Shown here: positions 48,382 to 59,034 of the stretch, in pieces | Numbering within the stretch: position 1 is the stretch's first letter | Layout of the letters: each line of letters starts with the position of its first letter | Assembly (NCBI RefSeq): GCF_004348895.1 | Contig: NZ_RRZK01000017.1 | Span: forward strand, 1-64,000 | From: Pseudomonas vancouverensis | GTDB lineage: Bacteria > Pseudomonadota > Gammaproteobacteria > Pseudomonadales > Pseudomonadaceae | Reading direction: 5' to 3' | DNA: 64,000 nt | The notes under the pieces: generated by a model | What the model saw: the letters and a program-made list of their open reading frames with translations, nothing else | Database searches by the model: none | Told to the model about the DNA's origin: nothing | Translations under genes and position numbers: made by a program

Positions 48382-50154
48382 TCAGATTCCTTGCTCGCTG
48401 AGCCACAGATTGAGGGCGGCCAGTTGCCACAGTTTCGAACCGCGCAACGGTGTCAGTTGACCTTGCGGATCGGTCAGCAAACGATCGAGCATCGCCGGGT
48501 TGAACAGACCACGATCCTGGCTCGGATCGAGCAGTAGCTCGCGTACCCAGTTCAGCGTGTCACCCTGCAAATGCTTGAGGCCCGGTACCGGGAAATAGCC
48601 TTTCTTGCGGTCGATCACTTCGCTTGGAATCACCAGTCGCGCAGCTTCTTTCAACACTTGCTTGCCGCCGTCCGGCAGCTTGAACTTGCCCGGCACCCGG
48701 GCCGACAGTTCCACCAGGCGATAGTCGAGAAACGGTGTGCGTGCTTCCAGGCCCCAGGCCATGGTCATGTTGTCGACACGTTTGACCGGGTCGTCGACCA
48801 GCATCACCGTGCTGTCCAGGCGCAAGGCCTTGTCGACGGCAGCCTCGGCGCCGGGATGGGCAAAATGGCTTTTGACGAAGTCACCTGCAGCATCGTTGGC
48901 CGTCAGCCATTGCGGTTGCACGGTGGCAGCGTAATCGTCGTAGCTGCGGTCGAAAAATGCTTCGCGGTACGCGGCATACGGATCACTGGCGCCGTCCACT
49001 TGCGGGTACCAGTGGTAACCGGCGAACAGTTCATCGGCGCCCTGGCCGCTCTGCACCACTTTGCAATGCTTGGCTACTTCACGGGATAGAAGGTAGAAGG
49101 CGATGCAGTCGTGGCTGACCATCGGTTCGCTCATGGCGCGGAAGGCCGCGGGCAACTGTTCGATGATTTCGCGCTCGTCGATGCGCAGTTGGTTATGCTG
49201 TGTGCCGTAATGGCGGGCAATCAGATCCGAGTATTGAAACTCGTCGCCGCGCTCACCGCCGGCATCCTGAAAACCAATGGAGAAAGTCGACAGGTTGTCG
49301 ACGCCAACCTCACGCAGCAAGCCCACCAGCAGGCTCGAGTCCACGCCGCCGGACAGCAGGACACCGACATCCACAGCTGCACGTTGGCGGATGGCTACCG
49401 CCTCACGGGTGCTGTCGAGAACGCGGTCACGCCAGTCTTCAAGTGTCAGGCTCTTCTCATCGTCCCGAGGGCCGTAAGGCAGTGTCCACCAGGTTTTCTG
49501 CTCGGTATGGCCGTCCGCGTCGATGCGCATCCAGGTCGCTGGCGGCAGCTTTTCAATGCCCGCCAGCAACGTGCGCGGCGCCGGGACCACGGCGTGGAAG
49601 TTCAGGTAGTGATTGAGCGCCACCGGGTCGAGGATCGGATTGATGTCGCCGCCTTTGAGCAAGGCGGGCAGTGCCGAAGCAAAACGCAGGCGCTGGCCGG
49701 TGCGTGACAGGTACAGCGGTTTCACTCCCAAGCGATCGCGAGCAATGAACAGGCGCTGGGCATCACGCTCCCAGATGGCAAAGGCAAACATGCCATTGAG
49801 TTTCGGCAGCATGGCTTCGCCCCACGCGTGATAACCCTTGAGCAAGACTTCGGTATCACCACCGGAGTAAAACGCATAACCCAGCGCTTCAAGCTCGGCA
49901 CGCAATTCGGGGAAGTTGTAGATCGCGCCGTTGAAGGCCAGGGACAGGCCCAGTTGCGGGTCGACCATCGGCTGCGCCGAGCCGTCCGACAGGTCCATGA
50001 TTTTCAGACGTCGGTGGCCCAGGGCAACCGGTCCCTGGCTGTGAAAACCCCAGGCATCGGGGCCACGAGGCGCCAGGTGATGGGTGATTCGTTCAACGGC
50101 TGCAAGGTCTGCAGGTTGATGATCAAAACGTAACTCGCCAGCTAATCCGCACAT
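48382..50154 (-). CDS. N-acetylglutaminylglutamine amidotransferase (AsnB-like)
   Basis: A 590-residue class II glutamine amidotransferase. Cys2 in MCGLAGELRF is the N-terminal nucleophile. The asparagine-synthetase-like ATP pyrophosphatase domain carries VGVLLSGGVDSSLLVGLL. It amidates the dipeptide to give N-acetylglutaminylglutamine amide. ATG at 50,154 is required so that Cys follows Met directly; the frame runs 45 codons further upstream. It is the first gene of the leftward NAGGN operon, divergent from the NEL effector gene. Confidence 0.9.
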   Translation of the reverse strand: MCGLAGELRFDHQPADLAAVERITHHLAPRGPDAWGFHSQGPVALGHRRLKIMDLSDGSAQPMVDPQLGLSLAFNGAIYNFPELRAELEALGYAFYSGGDTEVLLKGYHAWGEAMLPKLNGMFAFAIWERDAQRLFIARDRLGVKPLYLSRTGQRLRFASALPALLKGGDINPILDPVALNHYLNFHAVVPAPRTLLAGIEKLPPATWMRIDADGHTEQKTWWTLPYGPRDDEKSLTLEDWRDRVLDSTREAVAIRQRAAVDVGVLLSGGVDSSLLVGLLREVGVDNLSTFSIGFQDAGGERGDEFQYSDLIARHYGTQHNQLRIDEREIIEQLPAAFRAMSEPMVSHDCIAFYLLSREVAKHCKVVQSGQGADELFAGYHWYPQVDGASDPYAAYREAFFDRSYDDYAATVQPQWLTANDAAGDFVKSHFAHPGAEAAVDKALRLDSTVMLVDDPVKRVDNMTMAWGLEARTPFLDYRLVELSARVPGKFKLPDGGKQVLKEAARLVIPSEVIDRKKGYFPVPGLKHLQGDTLNWVRELLLDPSQDRGLFNPAMLDRLLTDPQGQLTPLRGSKLWQLAALNLWLSEQGI

Positions 50155-50449
50155 AAGTTCCTTACCGGTTTTTCCGTTGGGGATGGTCAATCGGTACCCG
50201 TCAAAACGGCGGGTACTCAGAAACTGACCCGTCGTGGTTGGCGGAGTTTTAGATCGATCGGTTATAAGCAGTGGCAGGCGGGTTAACACTCGCGAGGCAG
50301 AACTTCGGGCTGCCGTGGTGGTAATTATTGATGGGATGCATCCGGGATGTTGTTTGAAGATGCGCTGGTTCGATCCGGTATTTGCGTTTTTTTATCCCGA
50401 GAGTGCGCTCATAAACTGAGTCACTTTCAATGCAATAAGGATATTGCGC

Positions 50450-53400
50450 ATGTCATCGACAACACCCAATACCACCCCTGTCGCGGTAGCAATGACCCCT
50501 GAACAACGTCTTGAGGCTTTGCTGGAGCACACTGGCGACCTGGACAAGGCCGAGGCGCTACAGGCGTCTATTCCGGATTGGTTGGCCAATGCGGATGATA
50601 AGGTGGTTCAGGCTTTGAACGATGCGTTCCAACAATCGCTGGTGGCTCAGGGAAAAGTGGCAACGGCACTCAAGAAACTTAAACCGCTGGACGAGTTCTG
50701 CAAGGAACAACTGACCACCTTGCTCAAGGACAAGTGGGCGGTCGATGTCGATGTCGAGTTGGATATGCTGGACATTTCAACGACGAAGTACGGATCCATC
50801 ACGCCTCTTCCCATTGGCTATCTGGTGAGCGAAACCATTGTTTCGAGCAGCCTGCTCCATGCGGCCATGGAAAACTTCACCACTGAGGAAGCCAGGATTG
50901 GCGGTTTTTCTGCGGCCTCGGTGATCCGCATTGGCGGAGAAGCTCAGACGGGTACTGAAATAACACCCACGAAATTCGCCACGCTATGCCGTGAACTCGA
51001 CCTGGGTGCCCGTTATCAGCGGCATATAACCGAGGCGCTGGCATTACCGCCCAAGCCTGCAAATGGGGCGGTGCCGGATGAGCGGGCCTCTACTGCCGAT
51101 ATACGCCGGCTGAAGGTATTCGACATGCAGGTTGCCCTGCACATGGCCTACCTGAAAAAGCACATCACGCCGGCGGTGTATGCGATGTTGTCGAGTGTGA
51201 TGGAACAGGACCTTCCCGCCGCCCGGACCAAAGGCGCCCTGTTTAACGGCGAGCCGGTGCTTTGGCAGGGTTTGTCGATTCATGATGTCTGCATCTGTGG
51301 CGTCCTGATTTTTTCCAAGGTATCGATCGATACCGATCCGAAGACGCGATGCGTGGTATACATGGCCAATGAGCCTCAACGACCATTCTATGAATACGCG
51401 TCTCTGGAGGATTTCAAGGCGTATCTCACTCTCCACCTGCAAAGCACCCGCTACAAAAAAACCTTCATTGAGCAACATTTGCACGGCCACGACAAAACCG
51501 ATTTCTTCACCCAGTTCGACAAGGGCAGGACTCTGGGGTCTCTCGCGGCCACGCCCGCCGATACCTGTGTGGCGGATTTCATGTTCAGTGCGTTTGTCAG
51601 CAGCACCCAGGAAAACGCGCGAATTCTTGCCGTACCGACGGCAGACGTAGACGAGCAACAACGCGAGAAAACCCTTCAGATGTTGCTCAATGGCGGCCTT
51701 GTGCTGTTGAACGCCGCGTCTTTTTTTGTGCCGGTGATAGGCCAGTTGATGTTGGCGAGCGCCGCACTCGAGATCGTCAGTGAGGTGTACGAGGGCGTGC
51801 TTGACTGGACACACGGCGAGCGTACCGAGGCCTTGAAACACCTATTGAATGTGGTGGAAAACGTTGCACAAATGGCGGCGTTCGCGGCTGGCGGCAAGGT
51901 GATCGCTTCGGCCCTCAAAAAGGGCGGACAAGCTCAGGCCACGTTCTTCGACGGATTGGAAGCCGTCACCCCTGCCGACGGTAAAGCGAAGTTATGGAAG
52001 CCCGACCTTGAGCCTTACAAACAGCGCACGGCTCTGCCACAGAATACGCAAGTCGATGCGCAAGGGCTTTACCGGCATGCCGGGCAGACGTCGATTGCCA
52101 TGGACGGAGCCTACTATGGCGTCACGCGCAACACCTCGGAGGAGGCGTGGACCCTCAAGCATGCCGTGCGCACCGATGCCTATCAGCCGGTGCTCGAGCA
52201 AACCCTGGAAGGTGGCTGGCGGCATGCCCATGAGCACGCGCATGAGTGGCGAGACGGTGCCGAAGCATTGGGGCGCACCGACCCGCGCTTGCGCGATGCA
52301 GACTCTGACCTGGCGGCGATAGCCGACATCACCGATACAACGCCGGAAAAGCTGCACTACTTGCACGAAAGCAACCTCCGGCTGCCGCAGCAGCTGAGCG
52401 ACTGTGCCGAGCGTTTCAGGCTCAATCGACGCATCACCGCGCTGATCACGGCGATGGAACAGGGCAGGACGGCCAACACCGATTTCGTTCAGGAGCAACT
52501 GCATACATTGCCGAGGTTGCCCGGCTGGCCGCCCGAGCGTTTCATTGAAGTGCGCGATGAGAATGATCGGGTCCTGTCACGCTTTCCCAAGACCGCGCGG
52601 GTCGATGATGACGCCAACAGTGTGCACGTAACTCAAGCACAACTGGATTCAGGGCAATTGCTGGAGACCGTCATCGAGGGGCTCTATTCCCGCGAGGTCG
52701 AAGGCATCATCGGTCACACGACCACGGAATCGAAGCCGCTATTGCTGGCAAAGAAAATTGCCGCGAGCCTCAAAGGTAATCGCCGACCGTTGCATGAATG
52801 GCTCTATGAGACCTATGACGGCACAGCGACCGGTGACGTTGCGACACTGCGTGAACAGGTGCCCGATCTCCCCGTTCGCCTGTGCCAGGAGCTGTGGGAA
52901 AACGCTTCCGCCCGGGACCGCCTGTTTCTGCGCGAGCGCAAGGTTCTCGGCGTGGATCTCGCATGGCAAATCAGTGAGGCCCGCGCCACGCTCAGGCAGG
53001 ATCGCGCGCTCATCGGCTTGCATTTGCCGCAACTGGCCAATGCCGACACCGACAAACTGGCACTGGGACTGATGGATCGGCTGTCAGGCTGGGAGGATGG
53101 TTTTCGTCTGGAAGTGCGGCAGGGATCGAGGACCGGTACGCTGTTGGACAGCGTGGGCGAAGCAGATGCGTCGTCGCGCGGGACTATCGTCAAGACGTCC
53201 ACGGGCTACCAGGTCACGCAAGTCAACGGCAACGTGTTTTCGACTGTGGCAAGCGAAACCTTGCCCCAGGCGATACTGGATGCGTTGCCTGCCACCCAGC
53301 GCACGCGCATGGGCTTCACCGGTGACGATGCGCTGGATGTGGCGTCACTGCGATCGCGTCTGATGAGTTCCGCCACCGGAGATCCAGCACGCACCGCGCG

Positions 53401-55261
53401 GGTGTTACGAGACGAGCGTATCGTTACACCCAAACATCTTTCTGCCTGTGTCCAGGCCAGCCCTCCCGCGGCGACTGCTCACGCCCGAGGCTTGATCCGC
53501 AAAGTCAAAAAACTTTATCCGTTATTCACGGATGAGCAGGCCTCGGCATTTCTCGATGAGGCCGGCAGCACCCTGATGCTGCGGGCCAAACGTGTCCGCG
53601 AACTTGGCCAGCAATTGAAAACACTGCGTCAGGTACTGCACGCCTGGCGCGACGATGTCGAGCAAATGAAAAAGCTGCCAGGGCAGCTCAAGGATATCCG
53701 CGCAAGCCGCCGTCAAGTGGCCAATACCCTCGAAAACTGTTGGCGTCGGGTTGCCCCGCGAAACCAAGCCGCTACCACCCTCACACTTGAGCGCAGCCCA
53801 GTGGGCGCATTGCCGACGCTGACCGAACAGGATGTCGCGCATGTGCGCAGCCTGTCCATCAAGGACATGCAGGCTGGAGATGAGCTGGCGTATTTCCTCA
53901 GACCGTTCAAAGGGCTGGTCAGTCTTGAGCTGGACCGTAATCAACTCACACGGTTACCTGAGGCCCTGTCGCACATGCCCAACCTTGAGCACTTGAGGCT
54001 CGATGGCAATAAGATCCAATTGACCGAACACACGCTGCGCAAACTGGCCGACATGCGTAATCTGCGGACCTTGGGACTGAGCGACAATCGCCTGGGCGCT
54101 ACGGTTGACGTCAGGAAGATGTTTGATCTGCAAGCGCTGATCCTGCGCGATACCCATGCCACCGAACTGCCCGTCGGACTTTCGCGCTTGCCGTACCTCG
54201 ATTTCGTGGACTTGCGGGACAACCAGATCCGGGAGTTGCCTGCCTGGTTGTTCGGTGTTCCCCGGCAATTCGCCCAAACGATCAACTTGCGCAATAACCC
54301 GATCTCGCCGGCGAGCCGGGCAAGTCTGGTTGCCTACCGTGATGCGACGGGCGTGGGCATGGGACTGCTGGACAACCTGACCGTGACACTCAGTGAGCAA
54401 AGGGCTCGGGACCTGTGGATGTCCAACCCGCTTGAACAAACCTATGCCAATCGCAATCGCGCCTGGCTGGCGTTGAAAAACGAGCCGGGTTCGACGGGCT
54501 TCTTCGAGTTGCTGGCAGAACTGGGCAGCTCGACCGATAGTCGCAGAGTGTTGGACGACATGACCCGACGAGTGTGGAGTGTGATTGATGCGGCTCAGGC
54601 TGACCCTGGCCTGCGTGATCAATTGCTGTCGATGGCCGTGAGGGCCAATTGTGCAGATGCTGCCGCCACGATCTTCTCCAACCTCGAGGTAGCGGTGGAC
54701 ATCGACAGGGTGGTCCGTCAGTCGCTCAATGCCCATGATCAGGCGGCTCGGCTGCTAGGCCTCGGGCGCCGCCTGTTTCGTCTGGATTATCTTGCCAAAA
54801 TCGCTCGGGAGGATGTCCTGGCCGATCCCACGCTCGATCCGGTGGAAGTGGAACTGGCCTACCGCATCGGTCTTGCCGAAAGGCTTGAACTGGTCGGTCA
54901 ACCTTACGGCATGCGCTACGCATCGCTGAGCGGCGTCACCGACGCGAGCCTGGAGACTGCCTACAACAGGATCACTACTGCGGAACTCTCCGCCGAGTTA
55001 TCGACTTTTATCAGCGGTCGCGATTTCTGGAGCGATTTTATGCGACGGCATCACCAGCAACAGTTCACCGATCTTGTTTCACCTTTTCACGAGCGGATGG
55101 CGACGGCCTTTGAAAGCGAAGCAACCCTGGGTACGGCGTATCGCTCAACCGTCGACGGCATCGCCGCGGAACTGAAAACTGCCGAGACTGCCTTGTTGAA
55201 GCGTCTGACCGTGGCGGCAATGGAAGCTGACGAAGCCAGGGTCTGCTTTGCGTTGAATTGA
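50450..55261 (+). CDS. LRR protein with NEL-type E3 ubiquitin ligase domain
   Basis: A 1603-residue protein. The N-terminal two thirds are like the dermonecrotic-toxin-like DUF6543 regions of Pseudomonas effectors. A hydrophobic segment lies at about residues 410-440 (GLVLLNAASFFVPVIGQLML). Leucine-rich repeats cover about 1130-1290 (LVSLELDRNQLTRLPEAL, LRTLGLSDNRLG, LDFVDLRDNQIRELPAWL). The last 300 residues resemble the NEL domain of IpaH/SspH ligases, with candidate catalytic C1401 in VRANCADAAATIF. Such proteins are delivered into host cells to ubiquitinate targets. No secretion genes are adjacent and no signal peptide is seen. ATG at 50,450 follows AAGGA. Confidence 0.85.
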   Translation: MSSTTPNTTPVAVAMTPEQRLEALLEHTGDLDKAEALQASIPDWLANADDKVVQALNDAFQQSLVAQGKVATALKKLKPLDEFCKEQLTTLLKDKWAVDVDVELDMLDISTTKYGSITPLPIGYLVSETIVSSSLLHAAMENFTTEEARIGGFSAASVIRIGGEAQTGTEITPTKFATLCRELDLGARYQRHITEALALPPKPANGAVPDERASTADIRRLKVFDMQVALHMAYLKKHITPAVYAMLSSVMEQDLPAARTKGALFNGEPVLWQGLSIHDVCICGVLIFSKVSIDTDPKTRCVVYMANEPQRPFYEYASLEDFKAYLTLHLQSTRYKKTFIEQHLHGHDKTDFFTQFDKGRTLGSLAATPADTCVADFMFSAFVSSTQENARILAVPTADVDEQQREKTLQMLLNGGLVLLNAASFFVPVIGQLMLASAALEIVSEVYEGVLDWTHGERTEALKHLLNVVENVAQMAAFAAGGKVIASALKKGGQAQATFFDGLEAVTPADGKAKLWKPDLEPYKQRTALPQNTQVDAQGLYRHAGQTSIAMDGAYYGVTRNTSEEAWTLKHAVRTDAYQPVLEQTLEGGWRHAHEHAHEWRDGAEALGRTDPRLRDADSDLAAIADITDTTPEKLHYLHESNLRLPQQLSDCAERFRLNRRITALITAMEQGRTANTDFVQEQLHTLPRLPGWPPERFIEVRDENDRVLSRFPKTARVDDDANSVHVTQAQLDSGQLLETVIEGLYSREVEGIIGHTTTESKPLLLAKKIAASLKGNRRPLHEWLYETYDGTATGDVATLREQVPDLPVRLCQELWENASARDRLFLRERKVLGVDLAWQISEARATLRQDRALIGLHLPQLANADTDKLALGLMDRLSGWEDGFRLEVRQGSRTGTLLDSVGEADASSRGTIVKTSTGYQVTQVNGNVFSTVASETLPQAILDALPATQRTRMGFTGDDALDVASLRSRLMSSATGDPARTARVLRDERIVTPKHLSACVQASPPAATAHARGLIRKVKKLYPLFTDEQASAFLDEAGSTLMLRAKRVRELGQQLKTLRQVLHAWRDDVEQMKKLPGQLKDIRASRRQVANTLENCWRRVAPRNQAATTLTLERSPVGALPTLTEQDVAHVRSLSIKDMQAGDELAYFLRPFKGLVSLELDRNQLTRLPEALSHMPNLEHLRLDGNKIQLTEHTLRKLADMRNLRTLGLSDNRLGATVDVRKMFDLQALILRDTHATELPVGLSRLPYLDFVDLRDNQIRELPAWLFGVPRQFAQTINLRNNPISPASRASLVAYRDATGVGMGLLDNLTVTLSEQRARDLWMSNPLEQTYANRNRAWLALKNEPGSTGFFELLAELGSSTDSRRVLDDMTRRVWSVIDAAQADPGLRDQLLSMAVRANCADAAATIFSNLEVAVDIDRVVRQSLNAHDQAARLLGLGRRLFRLDYLAKIAREDVLADPTLDPVEVELAYRIGLAERLELVGQPYGMRYASLSGVTDASLETAYNRITTAELSAELSTFISGRDFWSDFMRRHHQQQFTDLVSPFHERMATAFESEATLGTAYRSTVDGIAAELKTAETALLKRLTVAAMEADEARVCFALN

Positions 55262-55265
55262 AGCT

Positions 55266-57248
55266 TCAGGGCTTGCCGCGAATCAGGCGACGCAAGGCAA
55301 AGCGGTTCGGATGACAGGCCTCTGCCACTGCTCTGGGCAATGGCAGAGGTTCTTTATCCAGCCATGCGGCAAGCAATTCACCTGACAGCGGCGCGGTGAT
55401 CAGCCCTCGTGAGCCGTGGCCGCTGTTGACGTACAACCCATCCAGCCATGGGCAGGGAGTGTCCGGTATTTGCCGGGCATCCTTGCTCAGGACGCTGTAG
55501 GTCTGGGCAAACGCCTGACTGTCAGCCAGCGGGCCGACAATCGGCAGGTAATCCGGGCTGGTGCAGCGAAACGCCGCCCGGCCTTGCAATGTCTCCGGTT
55601 GCAAGCTGTCAGCGCCGAGGCGGGTGACCAGGTCCGGCGAGATGTCTTCGAGCATCTGCAAGTTACCGGCGTGCTCTGCAGCTGTGGGTGTCAGGTCGTC
55701 ATTGTGGAAATCGAAACTGGCCCCTAGCGTATGTTCGCCCAAACGGGCCGGTGCGACATAGCCTTCGGCGCACACCACGGTACTGAGGTTTTGGCTTGCC
55801 CCTGTCTGCGGCAGGCGGGTGATCTGGCCGCGAATGCGCTTGAGGGGCAGCTCGCTTGAATAAGGAAAACGTTTGATGTCGGCAGCACCCGCCAGCACCA
55901 CGACAGGTGCATCGGCCAGCAAGCGGTCGCCGTCCCAGGCTTGCCAGCGTCCATCCACTTGGCGCAGCTCAAGCACATCATGATGCGTCAGCACTTGGAT
56001 GTTCGGATGTGCAGCCTGCCATTGGCACAGCGCCGGCGGATGCACCCAGCCGCCCTCGGGGTAGTACAGACCGCCGGAGGGTAACGAGATGCCGGCGCGC
56101 TCCTCAGCGTGGGCCTGGTCGAGTGTATGCAGCAAGTCTTCGGCAAACGCATCGGCCAACTGTGCCTGGCGCTCGGCTTCCTTGGCATTGAACGCCAATT
56201 GCAGAACGCCGCAGTCATCCCAGTCGACACCGCGATGCAAATGTTCCAGCAGTCTTCGAGTATGACCAAAACCGCTGACAATCAACTGCGACAATGCGGT
56301 GCCGTGAGCCGATAGTTTCAAGTAGAGCACGCCTTGCGGATTGCCCGAGGCTTCCTGCGCCACGGCGTCGTGGCGCTCCAGTAGTGTCACTTGCCAGCCA
56401 CGCGCAGCCAGACTGGCGGCGCTGGCGCAACCGGCCAGGCCCGCGCCGATGACCAGAGCGCTGCGCTCGCCAGTCAATGCTGCCGGACGCGCAAACCAGG
56501 GTTTGGGCTGCAGGGGAGCGGTCACTGCTTCGGGCCAGCCGATGAAGGATCCGCGCAGGATTTCCCATTTATGACCGATGCCCGGCGTGCGTTTCATTTT
56601 AAAGCCAGCCGCATTCAACAGGCGGCGCACCCAGCCGGTACTGGTGAAGGTGCTGATGGTCGAATCGGGAGCGGCCAGGCGTGCCAGTTCGACAAACAGC
56701 TCGGCAGTCCACATGTCAGGGTTTTTCGCCGGCGCAAAGCCGTCGAGGAACCAGGCGTCGACTTGTGCGTCGAGTTGCGGGAGTTGCTCCAGCGCATCGC
56801 CGATCAGTAGGGTCAGGGTGACACGACCGTTGTCCAGCACCAGGCGTTGAAAACCCTGATGGATCGCCACGTACTGCGCCAACAATTGATCGGCAAACAC
56901 CTTGAGTTCCGGCCACAGGGCCAGGGCGCGCTGCAGGTCGGGCGGGCTCAACGGGTACTTTTCGACGCTGACAAAATGCAACCGCGTGCCGGCTGGCGCG
57001 TGCTGCTCGAACACCTCCCAGGCACAGAGGAAATTCAATCCCGTGCCGAACCCGGTTTCGCCGACGACCAGCCGTCCCCCTTCAGGCAATGCCGCGAAGC
57101 GCTCTGCCAGACGGTTCTGCTCGATGAACACGTAGCGGGTTTCGTCCAGCCCCGACTTGTCGGAGAAGTACACATCATCGAACAGACGCGAGTGCGGGCG
57201 ACCTTGGTCGTCCCAGTCGAGTTGGGCATGGGGCATTACGGGTTTCAT
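55266..57248 (-). CDS. mnmC: Bifunctional tRNA mnm5s2U34 biosynthesis protein
   Basis: A 660-residue fusion that completes 5-methylaminomethyl-2-thiouridine at the tRNA wobble position. The N-terminal methyltransferase (MnmD) covers about residues 1-240 with GETGFGTGLNFLCAWE and DGFAPAKNPDMW. The C-terminal FAD oxidoreductase starts at about 265 with LVIGAGLAGCASAASLAARG and ends with VNSGHGSRGLITAPLSGELL. Length and order match MnmC. It converges with the NEL gene four bases away. Confidence 0.95.
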   Translation of the reverse strand: MKPVMPHAQLDWDDQGRPHSRLFDDVYFSDKSGLDETRYVFIEQNRLAERFAALPEGGRLVVGETGFGTGLNFLCAWEVFEQHAPAGTRLHFVSVEKYPLSPPDLQRALALWPELKVFADQLLAQYVAIHQGFQRLVLDNGRVTLTLLIGDALEQLPQLDAQVDAWFLDGFAPAKNPDMWTAELFVELARLAAPDSTISTFTSTGWVRRLLNAAGFKMKRTPGIGHKWEILRGSFIGWPEAVTAPLQPKPWFARPAALTGERSALVIGAGLAGCASAASLAARGWQVTLLERHDAVAQEASGNPQGVLYLKLSAHGTALSQLIVSGFGHTRRLLEHLHRGVDWDDCGVLQLAFNAKEAERQAQLADAFAEDLLHTLDQAHAEERAGISLPSGGLYYPEGGWVHPPALCQWQAAHPNIQVLTHHDVLELRQVDGRWQAWDGDRLLADAPVVVLAGAADIKRFPYSSELPLKRIRGQITRLPQTGASQNLSTVVCAEGYVAPARLGEHTLGASFDFHNDDLTPTAAEHAGNLQMLEDISPDLVTRLGADSLQPETLQGRAAFRCTSPDYLPIVGPLADSQAFAQTYSVLSKDARQIPDTPCPWLDGLYVNSGHGSRGLITAPLSGELLAAWLDKEPLPLPRAVAEACHPNRFALRRLIRGKP

Positions 57249-57408
57249 GGCAGGCTCTGCAACGGCAAGGCCGCTATTCTAGCCGATCGCCGATGCAGTG
57301 CTTGATCCATGGCAGGGTCTGAAGCAACGACGCCGGTGAAAATGGGATTTCTACGACGTGTGGGAGGTCAATCCGCTAGTCTTGCTCAGATCTGGAATGG
57401 AGTCGCTC

Positions 57409-58932
57409 ATGTTTGAATCCGCCGAAATCGATCACGCCATCGACAAAGACACCTACGACGCCGAAGTCCCGGCCCTGCGCGAAGCGCTGCTGGAAGCGCA
57501 ATTCGAGCTGCAACAGCAACGCCGATTTCCGGTGATCATCCTGATCAACGGCATCGAGGGGGCGGGCAAGGGCGAGACGATCAAGGTGCTCAACGAGTGG
57601 ATGGACCCGCGCCTGATCGAAGTGCGCACCTTCGATCAGCAAACCGACGAGGAGCTGGCGCGGCCACCGGCCTGGCGTTATTGGCGCATGTTGCCGGCCA
57701 AGGGCCGCATGGGGATTTTCTTCGGTAACTGGTACAGCCAGATGCTTCAGGGACGCGTCCATGGCGAGTACAAGGACCCGCGGCTGGATCAGGCGATCAA
57801 CGCTGCCGAGCGTCTGGAAAAGATGCTCTGCGATGAAGGCGCGTTGATCTTCAAGTTCTGGTTTCACCTGTCCAAAAAGCAAATGAAGGACCGCCTCAAG
57901 GCGTTGGCTGACGACCCGTTGCACAGTTGGCGCATCAGCCCGCTGGACTGGCAGCAATCGCAAACCTACGACCGCTTCGTGAAGTATGGCGAGCGGGTCT
58001 TGCGCCGTACCAGCCGTGACTACGCACCCTGGCACGTGGTTGCCGGGATGGATCCGCGCTATCGCAACCTGGTGGTTGGGAAGATTTTGCTCGAAGGCCT
58101 GAACGAGGCACTGAAGCGGCCGAAGATCCATCCGGAAAAAGTCAGTGCGGCACCGGTATTCCCCAGCGTCGACCAGGTGAACCTGCTCGACAGTCTGGAC
58201 CTGACCCTAAAGCTGGAAAAAGACGATTACGAAGAGCAATTGATCACCGAGCAGGCGCGGTTTTCCGGGTTGATGCGTGACAAACGCATGCGTAAGCATT
58301 CGCTGGTGGCGGTGTTCGAAGGCAATGATGCGGCCGGCAAGGGCGGGGCGATTCGACGGGTCGCCGCGGCGCTCGATCCGCGTCAATACAGCATCGTGCC
58401 GATTGCTGCCCCCTCGGAAGAGGAACGGGCGCAGCCATATTTGTGGCGTTTCTGGCGGCATCTGCCGGCCAGGGGCAAGTTCACTGTGTTTGACCGCTCC
58501 TGGTATGGCCGGGTGCTGGTGGAGCGTGTCGAAGGTTTTTGCAGCCCGGCGGACTGGCTGCGTGCCTACAGTGAAATCAACGATTTCGAAGAGCAGGTCA
58601 CTGATGCCGGGGTGATCGTGGTCAAGTTCTGGTTGGCCATCGACAAGCAAACGCAGCTGGAGCGTTTTCAGGAGCGCGAGCAGATACCGTTCAAGCGTTT
58701 CAAGATCACCGAGGACGACTGGCGCAATCGTGAAAAATGGGACGACTACCGGGGTGCGGTGGGCGATATGGTCGACCGCACCAGCACTGGCGTTGCGCCA
58801 TGGACCCTGGTGGAGGCCAATGACAAACGCTGGGCCAGGGTCAAAGTGCTGCGCACCATCAATCTGGCGCTGGAGGCGGCGTTCGAGCGCTCTGATCGTC
58901 ATGAGGGCAAGAAGCACAAAGGCAAGGACTGA
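57409..58932 (+). CDS. pap: Polyphosphate:AMP phosphotransferase (PPK2 type)
   Basis: A 507-residue protein made of two tandem PPK2 domains. The first P-loop is LINGIEGAGKGETIKVLNEW (about residue 45) and the second VFEGNDAAGKGGAIRRVAAA (about 305). The lid motif FDRSWYGRVLVERVEGF is in the second copy, and the first has the less typical GNWYSQMLQGRVHGE. Two-domain PPK2 enzymes phosphorylate AMP to ADP with polyphosphate. ATG at 57,409 has GGAG before it; the frame opens 17 codons earlier. Confidence 0.9.
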   Translation: MFESAEIDHAIDKDTYDAEVPALREALLEAQFELQQQRRFPVIILINGIEGAGKGETIKVLNEWMDPRLIEVRTFDQQTDEELARPPAWRYWRMLPAKGRMGIFFGNWYSQMLQGRVHGEYKDPRLDQAINAAERLEKMLCDEGALIFKFWFHLSKKQMKDRLKALADDPLHSWRISPLDWQQSQTYDRFVKYGERVLRRTSRDYAPWHVVAGMDPRYRNLVVGKILLEGLNEALKRPKIHPEKVSAAPVFPSVDQVNLLDSLDLTLKLEKDDYEEQLITEQARFSGLMRDKRMRKHSLVAVFEGNDAAGKGGAIRRVAAALDPRQYSIVPIAAPSEEERAQPYLWRFWRHLPARGKFTVFDRSWYGRVLVERVEGFCSPADWLRAYSEINDFEEQVTDAGVIVVKFWLAIDKQTQLERFQEREQIPFKRFKITEDDWRNREKWDDYRGAVGDMVDRTSTGVAPWTLVEANDKRWARVKVLRTINLALEAAFERSDRHEGKKHKGKD

Positions 58933-59034
58933 GGCGATGGTTGCGCATACGCGAGGTGAATGATTGTCGCGGTCGGTCGAGGGCTGGACTTATGCTCGGT
59001 CCACTCTCAACCGACAACAACAATGAGGTATGCC

